Shown in pieces: positions 25,240 to 37,493 of a stretch of DNA of 64,000 nt. Positions within the stretch are counted from its first letter, which is position 1. Each line of letters starts with the position of its first letter. Under the pieces are notes generated by a model that searched no databases, was not told the DNA's origin, and worked only from the letters and a program-made list of their open reading frames with translations. Source of the stretch: Primula veris. Taxonomy: Eukaryota; Streptophyta; Magnoliopsida; Ericales; Primulaceae. The position numbers and the translations under genes are program-made. The DNA is taken from positions 9,927,501 through 9,991,500 of the forward strand of contig OY821741.1 of assembly GCA_963682055.1 (NCBI GenBank). The letters run 5' to 3'.

Positions 25240-26352
25240 TGATATAATGCTTGGTCTTTTTCAAAAATAGAAAATGTATATTTCAGTACATCAGAAAGAT
25301 AGAGTAATTAAAAATGAAGCCAACGGTCCAAGCAGAACCATAATCGGAGCTAAAACGAAGAAGTTATGGGCATTCGAAGTATAACGAGAAAACCGAGAAA
25401 TTGCCAGAAAAAACGACCGATCGTTTTGGTCAAAACGACCGATCGTTTTTGGTCCAAAATGTTCCAGTGAGTTCATGATAAAAACGACCGATCGTTTTTC
25501 AGAAAACGACCGATCGTTTTTCTGCAGAATTCGAAAATAGGTTTTGGACTTTTTGGATAAATGGGAAATTGCTTAAAACCAATGGTTAAACACATAAACC
25601 ATCATGCAACGGTCATATATGGACCAATGGCCTTTTTTCTTCTTAAAAACACACCCAAATCACCATCCAAACACAACAATCACAATCTCTTAACCTCTAT
25701 CCATAAAAAAACCCAAAATCACCATTTTGGAGAAATAGTTCGAAAAAGAGGGAAATTGAAGAGAAAACGATTCAAGTTCAAATCAAGATCAAACATCATA
25801 TATCACAAATTAGCTTATTTAGAAGCAATCAAATTATGAGTGTTGTTTTATTCTCGATAATTTTGTAAAGAGCAAATTATAAGCTCATTTGTGAGTGCGT
25901 GTTTGGGTAAAAGCTTTTATGCCAAAGTGTTGGTTAAAAGTTCTAGGTTAAACACTTGGGTTCTCATAGATTGAGGGGGAGTCGTTGACTCGTAAACATG
26001 TTCGCTTGCACTTGTATCAAGATTAGGAAACTCGGGTAGAGGGTGAGCAAATCAATTGATTAGCTCGGTAGGATTTGTAATATCGGAAAGAACATTATAG
26101 TGAAACACTCGGTAGCTCGAATACCGAGTAGAGGACGTAGGCGGGTTTGCCGAACCTCTATAAATCGTGGTGTCAGTTTCTTTCCCTAATCTTTATTTTA
26201 CGCATTTCTTATTATTATTGCTTATTCTCTTGCTAGCGTATAGAAATTCTAGCATTTCATTAACTCTTGTTAAACGCTTAAGCTTAGAATTGCGATAGTT
26301 GGGTTGTTAGTTGCACTTATTATTCACCACCCCCCCCCCCCCCCCCCCCCTA
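25240..26352 (+). repeat. Copia-like LTR/leader fragment ending in poly-C
   Basis: The stretch contains GAGGACGTAGGCG, TTTGCCGAACCTCTATAAAT and AACGCTTAAGCTTAGAATTG, then TATTCACCA and 21 C. The same order of phrases recurs at 60967-61284, which identifies a dispersed family. The pattern recalls the U5 end of plant Copia LTRs, but no primer site or coding part is attached. A 92-codon open frame at 25561 is probably leader sequence, not a gene. Confidence 0.45.
25408..25521. repeat. Four copies of palindromic AAACGACCGATCGTTTT
   Basis: Copies lie near 25410, 25433, 25480 and 25503. Each contains CGATCG inside a longer imperfect palindrome. Between the second and third copies lies TTTGGTCCAAAATGTTCC, which recurs in the 59-bp array at 59.8 kb. 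Confidence 0.8.
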
Positions 26353-26562
26353 AGGTTATAATTTAATTTAATATGACCTAATAGTCACGTAGCACGTGAG
26401 GTTGGTAAGTTCGGGTTCTACGTTGATTTTTTTCATCCACTTATTTATTTATGAATTAAAAAAATTAAAAAATAGTGCCACGTAGACCCGTGATTTTCAA
26501 TTCCGGGTCTCTTATAGTGCTTAGTAAACAGCATAAGGAAAAAAGAATTCCCCGTGAAAAGG

Positions 26563-27553
26563 TCTTATGACACTCGCATTAAAATATTCTTGTTGTACGA
26601 TATTATTGGACTATTAAACCTAAATTGAGTTTCTATCTTATATAATCCTAAACTATAATATATAAAAAAAGTTTAGGGTCCCCTTCTATTGTGACATTCT
26701 GATTAATAAAAGACTATGATGTTATCTGTTCATATTTCTCTTTATATTTATACATATATCGAGCTAATATTTCACACAACAATTCTAAACAGTAACTACT
26801 AATATAAGTTGCCAGTTGGCCACTTGTGTATTCACAATTAATTTTCACCCCTGCATATTATCATAAGACTCCCACATTAACTACTTCTATAAAAATACCA
26901 TAAATAGAGTGGCCATTGACCCATCTAGTCTAAAATATTCGAATAATACTAATGAGCCAAATAAATTTAATCAGACTTTCAACACACTAGTCCTTAATGT
27001 AAATTTAGAATTTCATTTTCACCCTGAAATTTAAGAGTTTGTTATTCGGCCATATATTTAATATTTTTAATTTATGGTAGTCTCAAATAGAGTTTTATAA
27101 TATTATATTTGGGTTTTATTTTGTTGAATCGTCAAATAAAATATATTAAAATTATTAAATTTTTAAATATTTTTAATTAAAATTTACGTTTATGGTAGTA
27201 TCAACTAGGGTTACATAAATATTATATTTGAGCTTTTATTTTATTGAATAGTCAAATAAAATATATTAAAATCATTAAAAATATTTAAATTTTTAATTAA
27301 TATTTAAGTTTAGGGTAGTCTCAACTAGGGTTACATAAATATTATATTTGGGGTTTTATTTTTGTTTTAGTTGGTTGTCAAAAGAATTCTAAAAATTACA
27401 TAAATGACTATCTGGTAATCAGTCTGATTAAGCCAGTCTGGCTCTATAACGTTACTGAAAATATTCAAGCCCCTTACGTGTTGTAGGAAAAAGAACAAGG
27501 AAGTTGTCCAGATATAGGTGAAATCTACCGTAGGTTCGTTCCCTAGTAAATAC
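26563..27553. other. AT-rich intergenic DNA with tandem repeats
   Basis: No gene is seen. About 2.5 copies of a roughly 120-bp unit run from 27060 to 27365, with the core GGTAGT(C/A)TCAACTAGGGTT and AAATATTATATTTG. Confidence 0.5.
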
Positions 27554-28095
27554 TGTTGGGTACGTTGTAAATAAACACAATAATTTCTACGGAAAAATAA
27601 ATGGACAAATTAACAGAAAATGGTTTCCTCAAATATATAAATTTCAAATACAAGATTTAACATAAAATAATGTAAATGATACCGAAATGGACTAAAGTCC
27701 GAGATGAGGTAACTGCAAGCAGTTTCCCTTAAACGATATTTTCCCCGCCACCTCTGCTTCTGGCTAAATGGGGCACTTCGTTCACAAGGTACAACGTCTA
27801 TCACATGTGACTCGACGGAAACGGCACCGAGCCACGATCGGGCCGTTGGTGGTGCGGTACTCTCTCTCTATATGTATGCATATGTGTTTTTTGTGTGTGA
27901 ATGTGTGTATATGCCATGTCATTTCTTTTCTTCTCTTTTGTTCTCTTAGAAAAAGGATAGATATATGCATGTTTTTTTACCAAAAATTATATGAAGAGTT
28001 ACATGTCAATAATGCCATAAATGGGGGGCAATTAACATTTTAAGTTACACAATTAAATTGCATTCACTTACAAAAACCGTTTCGGTTTTTCAACA
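27554..28095 (-). repeat. Copia 3' LTR (542 bp)
   Basis: It begins TGTTGGGTACG and ends CCGTTTCGGTTTTTCAACA, nearly identical to the 33317-33859 copy. It contains a stretch of GC-richer sequence around 27760-27850 that produces small chance open frames on both strands. Confidence 0.9.
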
Positions 28096-31000
28096 ATCCC
28101 CCACATGAATGCAATCAACTGACATGCAACGTGCATCCTAAATGCAATCGAGAGAACCACGAGAATTCACTGCATAAGGACAGGTAGCGCGCGCCTTGAA
28201 CCTGCCATAGTGATGTAAAATCTGATATGCTACTATTGGGTAGCCTTAAAGCCTTGAACCCTTTAGCGTTTGTGCATACCAGGGTAATACTCACACAGTG
28301 TCCTCTCTACACCACTTACTAAGCCCTTTGATTGTTGTCCATATTTGGCCTTGGACTGCCTTGCCAAATTCAACCGAGTGCTCTAGCGATTTAGACCTAG
28401 CTCATCACATAGTATCGGCCATACACACTCGTTATAGGTGATTTTCAAGGTAAGGCTGTCCTGACTCACCCCACTCGATCTTCGAGATACTTGATTCATT
28501 AAGAGCCTTACGCTCACCCTTACAATGGTACAGGTCTATCACTCTTTCATCATAGAAATGGGCTGAGAACTTATGTTCTCGAGTGCTTTGTTCGGTAACC
28601 CGCACAGTTCAGTTTTCCCATTGAACCTGAGACTGAAATTTCCAGTACAGGTTGGGTAGCTTATGTGAAGGTTTCCAATTTATTGGGCTTCAACCCCCAT
28701 TTCCCTCGATGATGCTCCAACTCCTCCACGAGTCAAGCATTTTGTATATGGATCCGCATTATTATCCTTAGACCTTGCAAAGTCTAAGGATACCACACTG
28801 TTAGCTAGCAATTCCTTTTACGGATTTGTGTCTCTGACGAATATGTCATGACTTTGTCGGGACTTTCCATTATACAAATTATTCTGATCCCGTTTAATAA
28901 CTGACTGACTGCAGCAGTGCACGTTTATTGCGGAAACAGATTTTGGCCACTTGGAATACCTCCCAAGACTTCTCAGGCAATCTGCCTTTTTTCAGTGTCT
29001 ACAACATTATGAATTCTGATTTCATAGTTGATCCACGTATGCATGTCTGTTTTACAGACCTCCATGAGACTGCAACCTCTTTAAGTACAAATATATCCAC
29101 TCGTGGACCTTGTATTGTTAAAGTTTGAGATACTTGGTATCAAAATACCCTCCAAATATTTTGGACATCTCGTATAATGCAGTTCATGATTGGCAGTATA
29201 CCTCATGTATATGAGAAGCCTCATTGGCAAACCTACTGAGTCTGCTCACTGAGTTGGCTATAACTGGTCTAGTGCAGTTCTTGACGCACAAGAGACTACC
29301 TATGATAAGTTAGGTGTTTGTTTTAGTCCATATAACGACTTAACAAGTTTTTGCACCTTGGCTTACTTTACACAGAACCACGACCCAATGGGTTGTTCCT
29401 AATTCTCTAGATCTCCATTTATAAAACACATGTTCTCATTAATTAATGATGCGTCCTTTTTATAGAGATTAGAGTATAGACATTAAAATTATCAAAACCG
29501 TCAGTTTACTTAAAGTAATTGACTTTATTTCTCACGTGCCTATCAACCTCATTGTTGATGGCATCTTCCCATATACACATTATATGGAAAATATTGATTA
29601 TTTCAATGTCGTCGATTCACCTTCACTCATGAAGGTCAAGGGACAAAGGAAGTTTCATTACTTACCCTTTTACCATGCCGATACACTTCATCTTCCTTAA
29701 AAGATTCACTTTCCACATTTTTCCAGCACCGTTTGAGTGTTCACTTGTTTTGGGTAGCGTAATGCTTTGAACCCTCAACGTATTGGTCACACTCGCCAGG
29801 CGTTAGTGTTTTGCGAAAAACTTCTCTTTTAGAAAGTATGCTTCTCGGGCATAGAACAATGTTCTATATGCACTTTAAAGCCATATGCCTTATGCACTAG
29901 AAACCGATCAGCACTATATTTTGTGCTTATCCGATGAACACACAATCTATCGTTTTCGATCCTATCCAAATCCTTCAAGGAACAAGATTGAGACCTTTCT
30001 TAGGTAGCACCAAACTTTCACGAACTTATAGTCAGGCACCATGCCTTCTATAATTCTGACTATTTGGTCCAACTTCCTAAGCGATAGTTTGTTCAACACA
30101 TAGCTTGCGGAAAGCTCACTTCCCGTACAAATTCAGAGTTTAATCTTGAACTTATCAACATGATATTCATCGTTTAAGAACTACATTTTTGCTCGAGAGC
30201 ATAATAAGTCGTTCTTTAACGATTGGTGTCATTCTATCAACACAATTATGTGAACGGTGTCTCATATTCACCGTTTCAATCACACTGATCATGTATTCAT
30301 ATCCATGTGAATATACCATTTCAGAACTAGTTAGACAATATCTTACACGTTCAAAAATAGTCTATCATTTAATGATTAACACTTAATCATTGAATTAAAG
30401 TTGGTAGATTAACACAGTAGAACACCCATGATTAAACATGTTTTCTGACAAGCCTTAATCCTCAACAATAGAATTCACGTATTCATTCTTACTTGAATGA
30501 ATATCTTGACTGATTTGTCTTTACTTCTCATCAAGTAGACATATCAGTGTTTAGTACAACCATCAATAAATTGAGTAAATACCTTTTAAACCCTTCTTGG
30601 TTTTGCACGCATCTCAAATGTATCAAACCATTTGGTTATGTACTCCGTTCGAAACTTCGAACTGAAGACTTAACAATAGATTGCTTCAAACACAAACTCA
30701 TATTTGTGTTTCAATTTAAATAATAGATTTAGAAAAATAAAACATTTATGATTTTATATTTTCATGACCTACTATATCATGTCAAATCAGTGACTTAGTT
30801 GAATAACTCAACATGTCATTATTGACTACAAGAGTATCGACTAAAATGCTCATTTTGAACAAATAGTCACTCATGTATTGCCACAAACAAGCAAACTTAT
30901 CACAATTTGATCCTAGTGTTTTGGCTACCGAAAGGCTACTGCCCTTTAAGTTTCAAAAACCATTAGTCATGATTCAGATTTGTATACTTGCACTTGTTAG

Positions 31001-33316
31001 TGGATTTCCAAACGTTTAAAACGTTTCCACACATTAACGCCCCCACAGTTCGTGCATTTCCTTTGTCCTTACTCAGAACATGCACACTGTTATAGAGAAA
31101 CTTAATCGGTTTTAAGATGGTAAATGAACAATATCATTTATTTTAAACGTTTTAAATCCATACCAATAAACCGTTAGATATTCTCCCACTCGCCCGCAGA
31201 CGTTATGGGGTACGTTTAGATTCTCGATCTACAGGATCAACGGGTTACCCCCACATTTGTGGGACCCTTAGGGTTCTCCCCTAATAATAGTAATATAATA
31301 TTACTAAATTACTATTCTCAATAATAGCAAGCTCAACATATTCACAATATGTTTTACTAACAAATTAATAATATGTTATTTCAACAAATTATTAAATGTT
31401 TTTTCCAACAAATAAATAAGATGTTAATTTCAACAAATTATTAAATGTTCTTTCAGCAAATTAATAAGATAATATTTCAACAAATAATAAATTAGCCGAT
31501 ATTTGTTTATTCTTAAAATAAACTCAACGACCATTTATAATTTGTTAATCATCAAATTATTTACTCTTAGATGAACAAAGTTTGTTATCAAATAATCTTT
31601 CATCCAACTAAGTAACCGACTCGTCATTGCAATTCGTAGTTAGCTAATAAAACTCTCCATAAATGCCAACAATAACTGTCGTTATAATACTTTATAACTC
31701 TCCAAATTAAATTGCGATTAATCACAATTAATAAGAAATTATAAATAATTGTCATTAATCTCATTAATGATTACCGTTACAAATTTTGTAACCCTCCAAA
31801 TTAAATTGCAGTACATCACAATTAATAAGGATATCACCAATTATATAAGCACATTAGTGTCTTTAATAATGGTGATTTCGAATTTGTAACTCCCGTCATT
31901 AATATGCACTCATGCAAAATTAATAGGAGTTACACCGGCACCCACAATGTTCTGGTCAGTTCCAGCACCCACTGTGTTTCGGACATGTCCCGTAGGAAAC
32001 TGTTTGTTATCTCAAATAACAAACACGCACAATCTAATTTTGAAAAATGAAACTAAAACTCCCCATTCGCAAACACCAAATTTCTATAACCACGCATGGT
32101 TTCAAGAAACTGATTTTGCAAGAGTATTCTACTTCATTTCCGAAAAAGATTATCAAATTCTGAAAGATTTATTCAGCCGTAAACACCAGATAAATCTGAT
32201 TTTACACCGAACAATTTCAGAATTCAACCAGTTCTGTCGTAATCCCCAAATTCTGAAAAATCAGAAAATGGTTTTACAAGAACTATTTCGAAACCATTTC
32301 TGTCGTAATCCCCAATTTAATGGCTTTTACTAGAACTGTTTCGAATAATCACTGATTCTCCAATTCCATTGTAGAGATACATATCTACACAAATACTCAT
32401 CGGAAATTGTTAGCAATTATTAACATGAAAATAATAAGCATGTATAAAACACTAACAATATAAATCTAAGTCTCTAATCACATTGTTCATGAATTAAAAC
32501 AGCCAATAATCCCAATTAATTATAAAACCGTAATTAATTAGTTCACCCAATAAAACATGGTTATAAAAACTTATACATTACATGATATAAACATACTGCA
32601 TACATACACCAACATGCAAACGTTGCTCCAGAAACGTTAATGTAATTCCACCAAATGTGAATATTATTTTTTTTTTCCTTTAACATAAACTCACTGGATT
32701 AAATTAGCTGTCAGGCCTAAGCACCAAAGTTCTGAAGTTTCTCATATAGATATGATTGATGATTTATCATTACGATGAAACATCAAATACACAAGTAGTT
32801 GATAAAATCATCTTTGGATCTCGTTCTGATCATACAATACTACTCTAAACGATGCAATCTTTTTGAAATATTGATGTTTCTTAAAACTATTTCTTTGCTG
32901 TTTCAAATTCCTTACCGAAACACTGTCAAATCTATAACGAAAACGCATCACCTATCATAATCCGAAAATAAGGTTTTCCCAGGAAGAAAAAACCGTAAAA
33001 CTGTCACATCGATTTCAAGATCTACAAGAAAGATCAATATTCTAGCTAGTGCATAATTATACACAAAATACATACACACTACGTATAATGGATGGTTTAA
33101 AACCGTAAAAGTATATACAAAAATCCCAAACAAGTTAAAACAACGAAAACTGCTTTCGACAATTCAACCGGAAACACCAAATTCTTAAAACCAAGGTTTG
33201 TTAGAAAATAGTTTTTCCAAAAAATTGTCTTAGCCACGGAAATAATTTTCTATTTATCCAAACACCAAAATAATTGTATTAACGTACAAAAAAAATAAAA
33301 GAATATCGTTTAAGAT
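28096..33316 (-). pseudogene. Decayed Copia internal region (pol remnants)
   Basis: The minus strand of about 28.6-29.4 kb retains recognisable fragments of the pol C-terminus (for example GVGASSREMG), interrupted by stops and indels. About 31.2-32.4 kb consists of AT-rich leader-type sequence that is repeated in the element at 34.1-34.9 kb. I could not reconstruct gag, integrase or reverse transcriptase motifs by eye. Confidence 0.6.
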
Positions 33317-33859
33317 TGTTGGGTACGTTGTAAATAAACACAATAATTTCTACGGAAAAATAAATGGACAAATTAACAGAAAATGGTTTCCTCAAATATA
33401 TAAATATCAAATACAAGATTTAACATAAAATAATGTAAATGATACCGAAATGGACTAAAGTCCGAGACGAGGTAACTGCAAGCAGTTTCCCTTAAACGAT
33501 ATTTGCCCCGCCACCTCTGCTTCTGGCTAAATGGGGCACTTCGTTCCCAAGGTACAACGTCTATCGCATGTGACTCGACGGAAACGGCACCGAGCCACGG
33601 TCGGACCGTTGGTGGTGCGGTACTCTCTCTCTATATGTATGCATATGTGTTTTTTGTGTGTGAATGTGTGTATATGCCATGTCATTTATTTTCTTTTCTT
33701 TTGTTCTCTTAGAAAAAAGGATAGATATATGCATGTTTTTTACCAAAAAAACATATGAAGAGTTACATGTCAATAATGCCATAAATGGGGGGCAATTAAC
33801 ATTTTAAGTTACACAATTAAATTGCATTCACTTACAAAAACCGTTTCGGTTTTTCAACA
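33317..33859 (-). repeat. Copia 5' LTR (543 bp)
   Basis: This is the partner of the left LTR. The bases just inside it on the minus strand read ATCTTAAACGATATTC, conserved in the older relative (GTCTTAAACGAT at 36962), so they may be this family's primer site, though they do not match the common tRNA-Met 3' end. Confidence 0.9.
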
Positions 33860-35805
33860 AATACTAGTATAACTGTATAAGGAATTTGTTTCGAAAGGTT
33901 TTTAATAGTAATACTATAATAAAGTTGTAGGGACGTTGTAAATAAATAAAATAATTTTTACGAAAACTAAATGGATAAATAAATAGAAAATAATTTCCTC
34001 AAATATATAAATATCAAATACAAATTTTAACATAAAATAATATAAATGATACTGAAATGGACTAAATTCCGATACGAGTTAACTGCAAGGAGTTTCCCTT
34101 AAATGATATTTGCCCATTCTCCATCTGCAGTATCGATGGGATACTCCCATATTTGGGGACACTTAGGGTTCTCCCCCAATAATAGTAATATAATATTACT
34201 AAATTATTATTTTCAATAATAGCAAGCTCAACATATTTACAGTATGTTTTACCAACAAATTAATAATATGTTATTTCAACAAATTATTAAATGTTTTTTC
34301 AACAAATAAATAAGATGTTAATTTCAACAAATTATTAAATGCTGTTTCTGGAAATTAATAAGATGTGGTGACATATTGGGTGGTCTCCTTATTAATTGTG
34401 ATTCGAATTTGTAACCCCCTCATTAATATGTACTCATGCAAAACTAGTAAGAGTTACACCGGCACGCACAATGTTCTGGTCAGTTCTAGGACCCACTGTG
34501 TTCCGGACATTTTCTGCAGGAAACTATTCGTTATCTCAAATAACAAACAATCTAATTTCGGAAAACAAAACTAAAACTGCTCCTTCACAAACACCAAATT
34601 TCTATAACCACGCATGGTTTCAAGAAACTGATTTTGCAAGAGTATTCTAGTTTATTGACGAAAAAATTTATCAAATTTTGAAAGATTTATTCAACCGTAA
34701 ATATCAGATAAATCTAATTTTACAAATAACTATCTCAGAATTCAACCAGTTCTGTCGTAAAGCCTAAATTCTGAAAATCAGAAAATGATTTTACAAAAAC
34801 TTCGCAATTCCCAATTAATGCTTTTACTATAACTATTTCGAATAATCACCAATTCTTCAATTCTATTACATAGATGTATACGACTACACAAAAACTCATT
34901 GGAAATTATTATTCTTTTATTAACATGAAAACAATAAACATGTATAATCCACTTACAATATAATCTAGTATCTAAGCAGATTGCTCTTAAAAACCAGTAA
35001 TGAAAACAAATTCATTCATTACTATATGTTCCTCTTGAGTTATTATAATAACAATCCAAAATCATTTCTACACATATAAAGGTCGTGTATATACAAGAAC
35101 ATACCCACTGGAATTGAAATTCCAGCCATGACTCATATAATATGTATTTATATATATATAATACAAATTAATTGCATTCAATCCTTTTGGCCTTAACCCA
35201 AAATATACCGAAACGTTTCTAACAAATAAATTGTTGAATAGCATACAAAATAATAAATCAGTATGCGGTAACAAATCAGCATAAACATACTCGTTACACA
35301 ATAGGCATAAATAACATCCAAGTCATTTATAAGTTACAAAACCAAAAATTTACTCATGAAAATTAGTAAGCCCCACCCCACGTCAACACATTAACGTCAT
35401 TGCAATATACGTCATTGCAATATGGAAACTCATGTCAAATACTAACCATGTCCATGTGTAAAGAAAAGTAACTATCATATTAAACTCCAAAAAGACATTA
35501 CCATGTTTGAAACTTAAAAACACATTTAATGAAAATCTAGCTCATACGTTTCAACTGCCAAGTATAACCATTTAATTGTTAAAATCTAAAACTTGTAAGA
35601 TTACAGGGAACTACCTCTTCTCAAAAGGTTGTCACAAACCAAATAATTTCAATACTATCAAATACATGTCATTGACTTTCCCAATAACTTTGTATTTCGA
35701 GTTACAGACCCTTAAAATGCTACTAAAAGTTGTCACATACCCATGCATTTTGCAATATAAAACCTTTAATTTAATAACATCATTAAATCAAGCAGTACCT
35801 TACTA

Positions 35806-35807
<2 letters not shown>

Positions 35808-35865
<58 letters not shown>
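35808..35865. repeat. AT dinucleotide microsatellite
   Basis: About 28 uninterrupted TA units sit inside the older Copia relative. Length is likely variable and may be imprecise in an assembly. Confidence 0.9.
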
Positions 35866-35868
<3 letters not shown>

Positions 35869-36962
35869 TAATAGTGTATGTGAAGAGCTCTTATGAACCC
35901 TTAAAATAAATAATTACAAAAAACCTCTTAAGTTAACAGTAATTACTAAAATAAAATAAAAACTGCTTATAAATAACTGCTCACAAAATAAGGAACCGTT
36001 AAAACCATCATTTGTTTCAACGTGAAACTCCTCTCTCCCCTCTCTCCTCCCCTCAGGTATTATAATTTCTCCTTTTAAGATTAGGAGTTTTTTTTCTAAA
36101 ATTGAGTTTAGGTTCGCTATTTTTTTAACTTTATTAACAATTTACGTATATTTCGTATTATATAGTTCTACGCATTATAGCACGCATCGCGTGATCATGT
36201 ACGCTAGTATATATATATACAAAACACAACCAAATATGATTTTTTAGTAGACTCAACCAAGTTTATGCATGTAAACAATAACATATGTAATAATCATACT
36301 TTTTAAACATACATGCGATACAATAGTAACATAATCCATGTACCATCTCACATAGACTAAGCTCAAAAGAAAACTCATTAACATATAGTAATATGTGAAA
36401 ATGATTTCTAAAATAAAATTCAACCTTTACCATGTTATGTACACACAAATCAGACATACATGGTATAAATTTTACACCAACATGCTACATCCAAACCAAA
36501 CATGTATTAAAATAATAGGGGACCTTATAAGCATGCAAGTATCAACTATAAAATCCTCCCAAAACCCACAGGCCTGTTACATGCAGGAATATTATAAAAA
36601 AAGGAACAAACCTCAGTGCACAATGACCGAAATAAATCAATCGTGCAGAAAATCCCAAACAAGGATCAGTTAGATATTAAACGTTTTTGATAATTCAACC
36701 GGAAATATCACTTTCTTAAAACGAAAGTTTATCAAAAGAGGATTTTTCAAAGAACTATAAAAAAGTTATGCATCAAAATAACAAATATGACATAGCAATC
36801 TGAAACCATTACAGCCGTAAACATCAAATTCCGAAACCGAAGATTAAGAGAAAATGATTTTACTAATAACGATTACGGAGAAAAAAATAATTTTCTGTAT
36901 AAACATATACCGAAATTGTTGCATTTACGTACCAAACATAAAAAAAAAAAATCGTTTAAGAC

Positions 36963-37493
36963 TGTTGGACACGTTGTAAATAAATACAATAATTTCTACG
37001 GAAAAAAAATGAACAAACAAACAGAAAATGGTTTCCTCAAATATATAAATATCAAATACAAGATTTAACATAAAATAATGTAAATGATACCGAACTGGAC
37101 AAAATTCCGAGACGAGCTAACTGCAAACAGTTTCATTTAAACGATATTTGTCATGCCACCTCTACTTATGACAGAATAGGGCACTTCATTCCCAATGTAC
37201 AACGTCTATCACATATGATTCGGCGGAAACGGCACCGAGACAAGGTTGAGCCGTTGGTGGTGCGGTACTCTCTCATATGTATACATATGTGAGTGTGTGA
37301 ATGTGTATATAAAATGTATATAACTTGTCTTGGAAAGGTTAGTAAAAAATGGACATAGATCATTCTTTTTTAAAAAATGCAATTTGTCACTCATTTTACA
37401 AATAAATACACACACAAACAGCGAGAATAAATGTATTTGTGACCATTAAATTAAATGGCATTCAAAACAATGAAAACCCCTTGTTTTCCAACA
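36963..37493 (-). repeat. Diverged Copia LTR (531 bp)
   Basis: It has the same ends and order of phrases as the two younger LTRs, with many substitutions and an altered middle section. Confidence 0.75.

Larger units (their letters stand above)
24364..26554. mobile_element. TIR DNA transposon, 2.19 kb, carrying nested elements
   Basis: Long inverted ends cover about 24364-24555 and 26375-26554. On both arms, read inward, one finds GTTTACT(C/A)AGCACTAT, AGAGACCCGG, GGGTCTACGTGGC, AATAAGTGG(T/A)TGAAAAAAATC and GTCATATTAAATT. TGAAAAGG flanks both ends (24356-24363 and 26555-26562), an 8-bp match. The interior holds a fold-back repeat and a Copia-like LTR fragment. The long TIR suggests a Mutator-like or hAT-like origin; no transposase is present. 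Confidence 0.7.
27554..33859 (-). mobile_element. Copia (Ty1) LTR retrotransposon, degenerate, 6.3 kb
   Basis: LTRs at 27554-28095 and 33317-33859 both start TGTTGGGTACGTTG and end TTTTTCAACA. Perfect AATAC duplications flank the element (27549-27553 and 33860-33864). On the minus strand a purine run ATGTGGGGGAT directly precedes the left LTR, making it the 3' LTR. Upstream on that strand, around 28700-28800, the translated phrase DNNADPYTKCLTRGGV with SSREMG matches the very end of Copia pol (RNase H tail), the usual anchor for this superfamily. The rest of the interior is too decayed for open gag or pol frames, although the LTRs are very similar to each other. That contrast suggests a non-autonomous copy amplified in trans. 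Confidence 0.85.
33924..37493 (-). mobile_element. Older, internally deleted relative of the Copia element
   Basis: A truncated LTR (about 33924-34115) shares GACGTTGTAAATAAATA and TTTCCTCAAATATATAAATA with the neighbouring element but stops short. The following 34.1-34.9 kb matches internal sequence of that element (CAATAATAGCAAGCTCAACA, CCAAATTTCTATAACCACGC). A diverged full LTR at 36963-37493 begins TGTTGGACACGTTG and ends TTTTCCAACA. Side-by-side relatives of different age suggest a preferred region or tandem rearrangement. Confidence 0.7.

Noticed and set aside
25561..25839. 92-codon open frame MGNCLKPMVKHINHHA, basic and His-rich
   Set aside because: It lies inside an LTR-like region and resembles leader sequence; the other family copy at 61 kb gives no support for a conserved protein.
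27768..28043. Open frames of 60-91 codons in both Copia LTR copies
   Set aside because: They sit in LTR sequence, overlap on both strands, and change length between the two LTRs.
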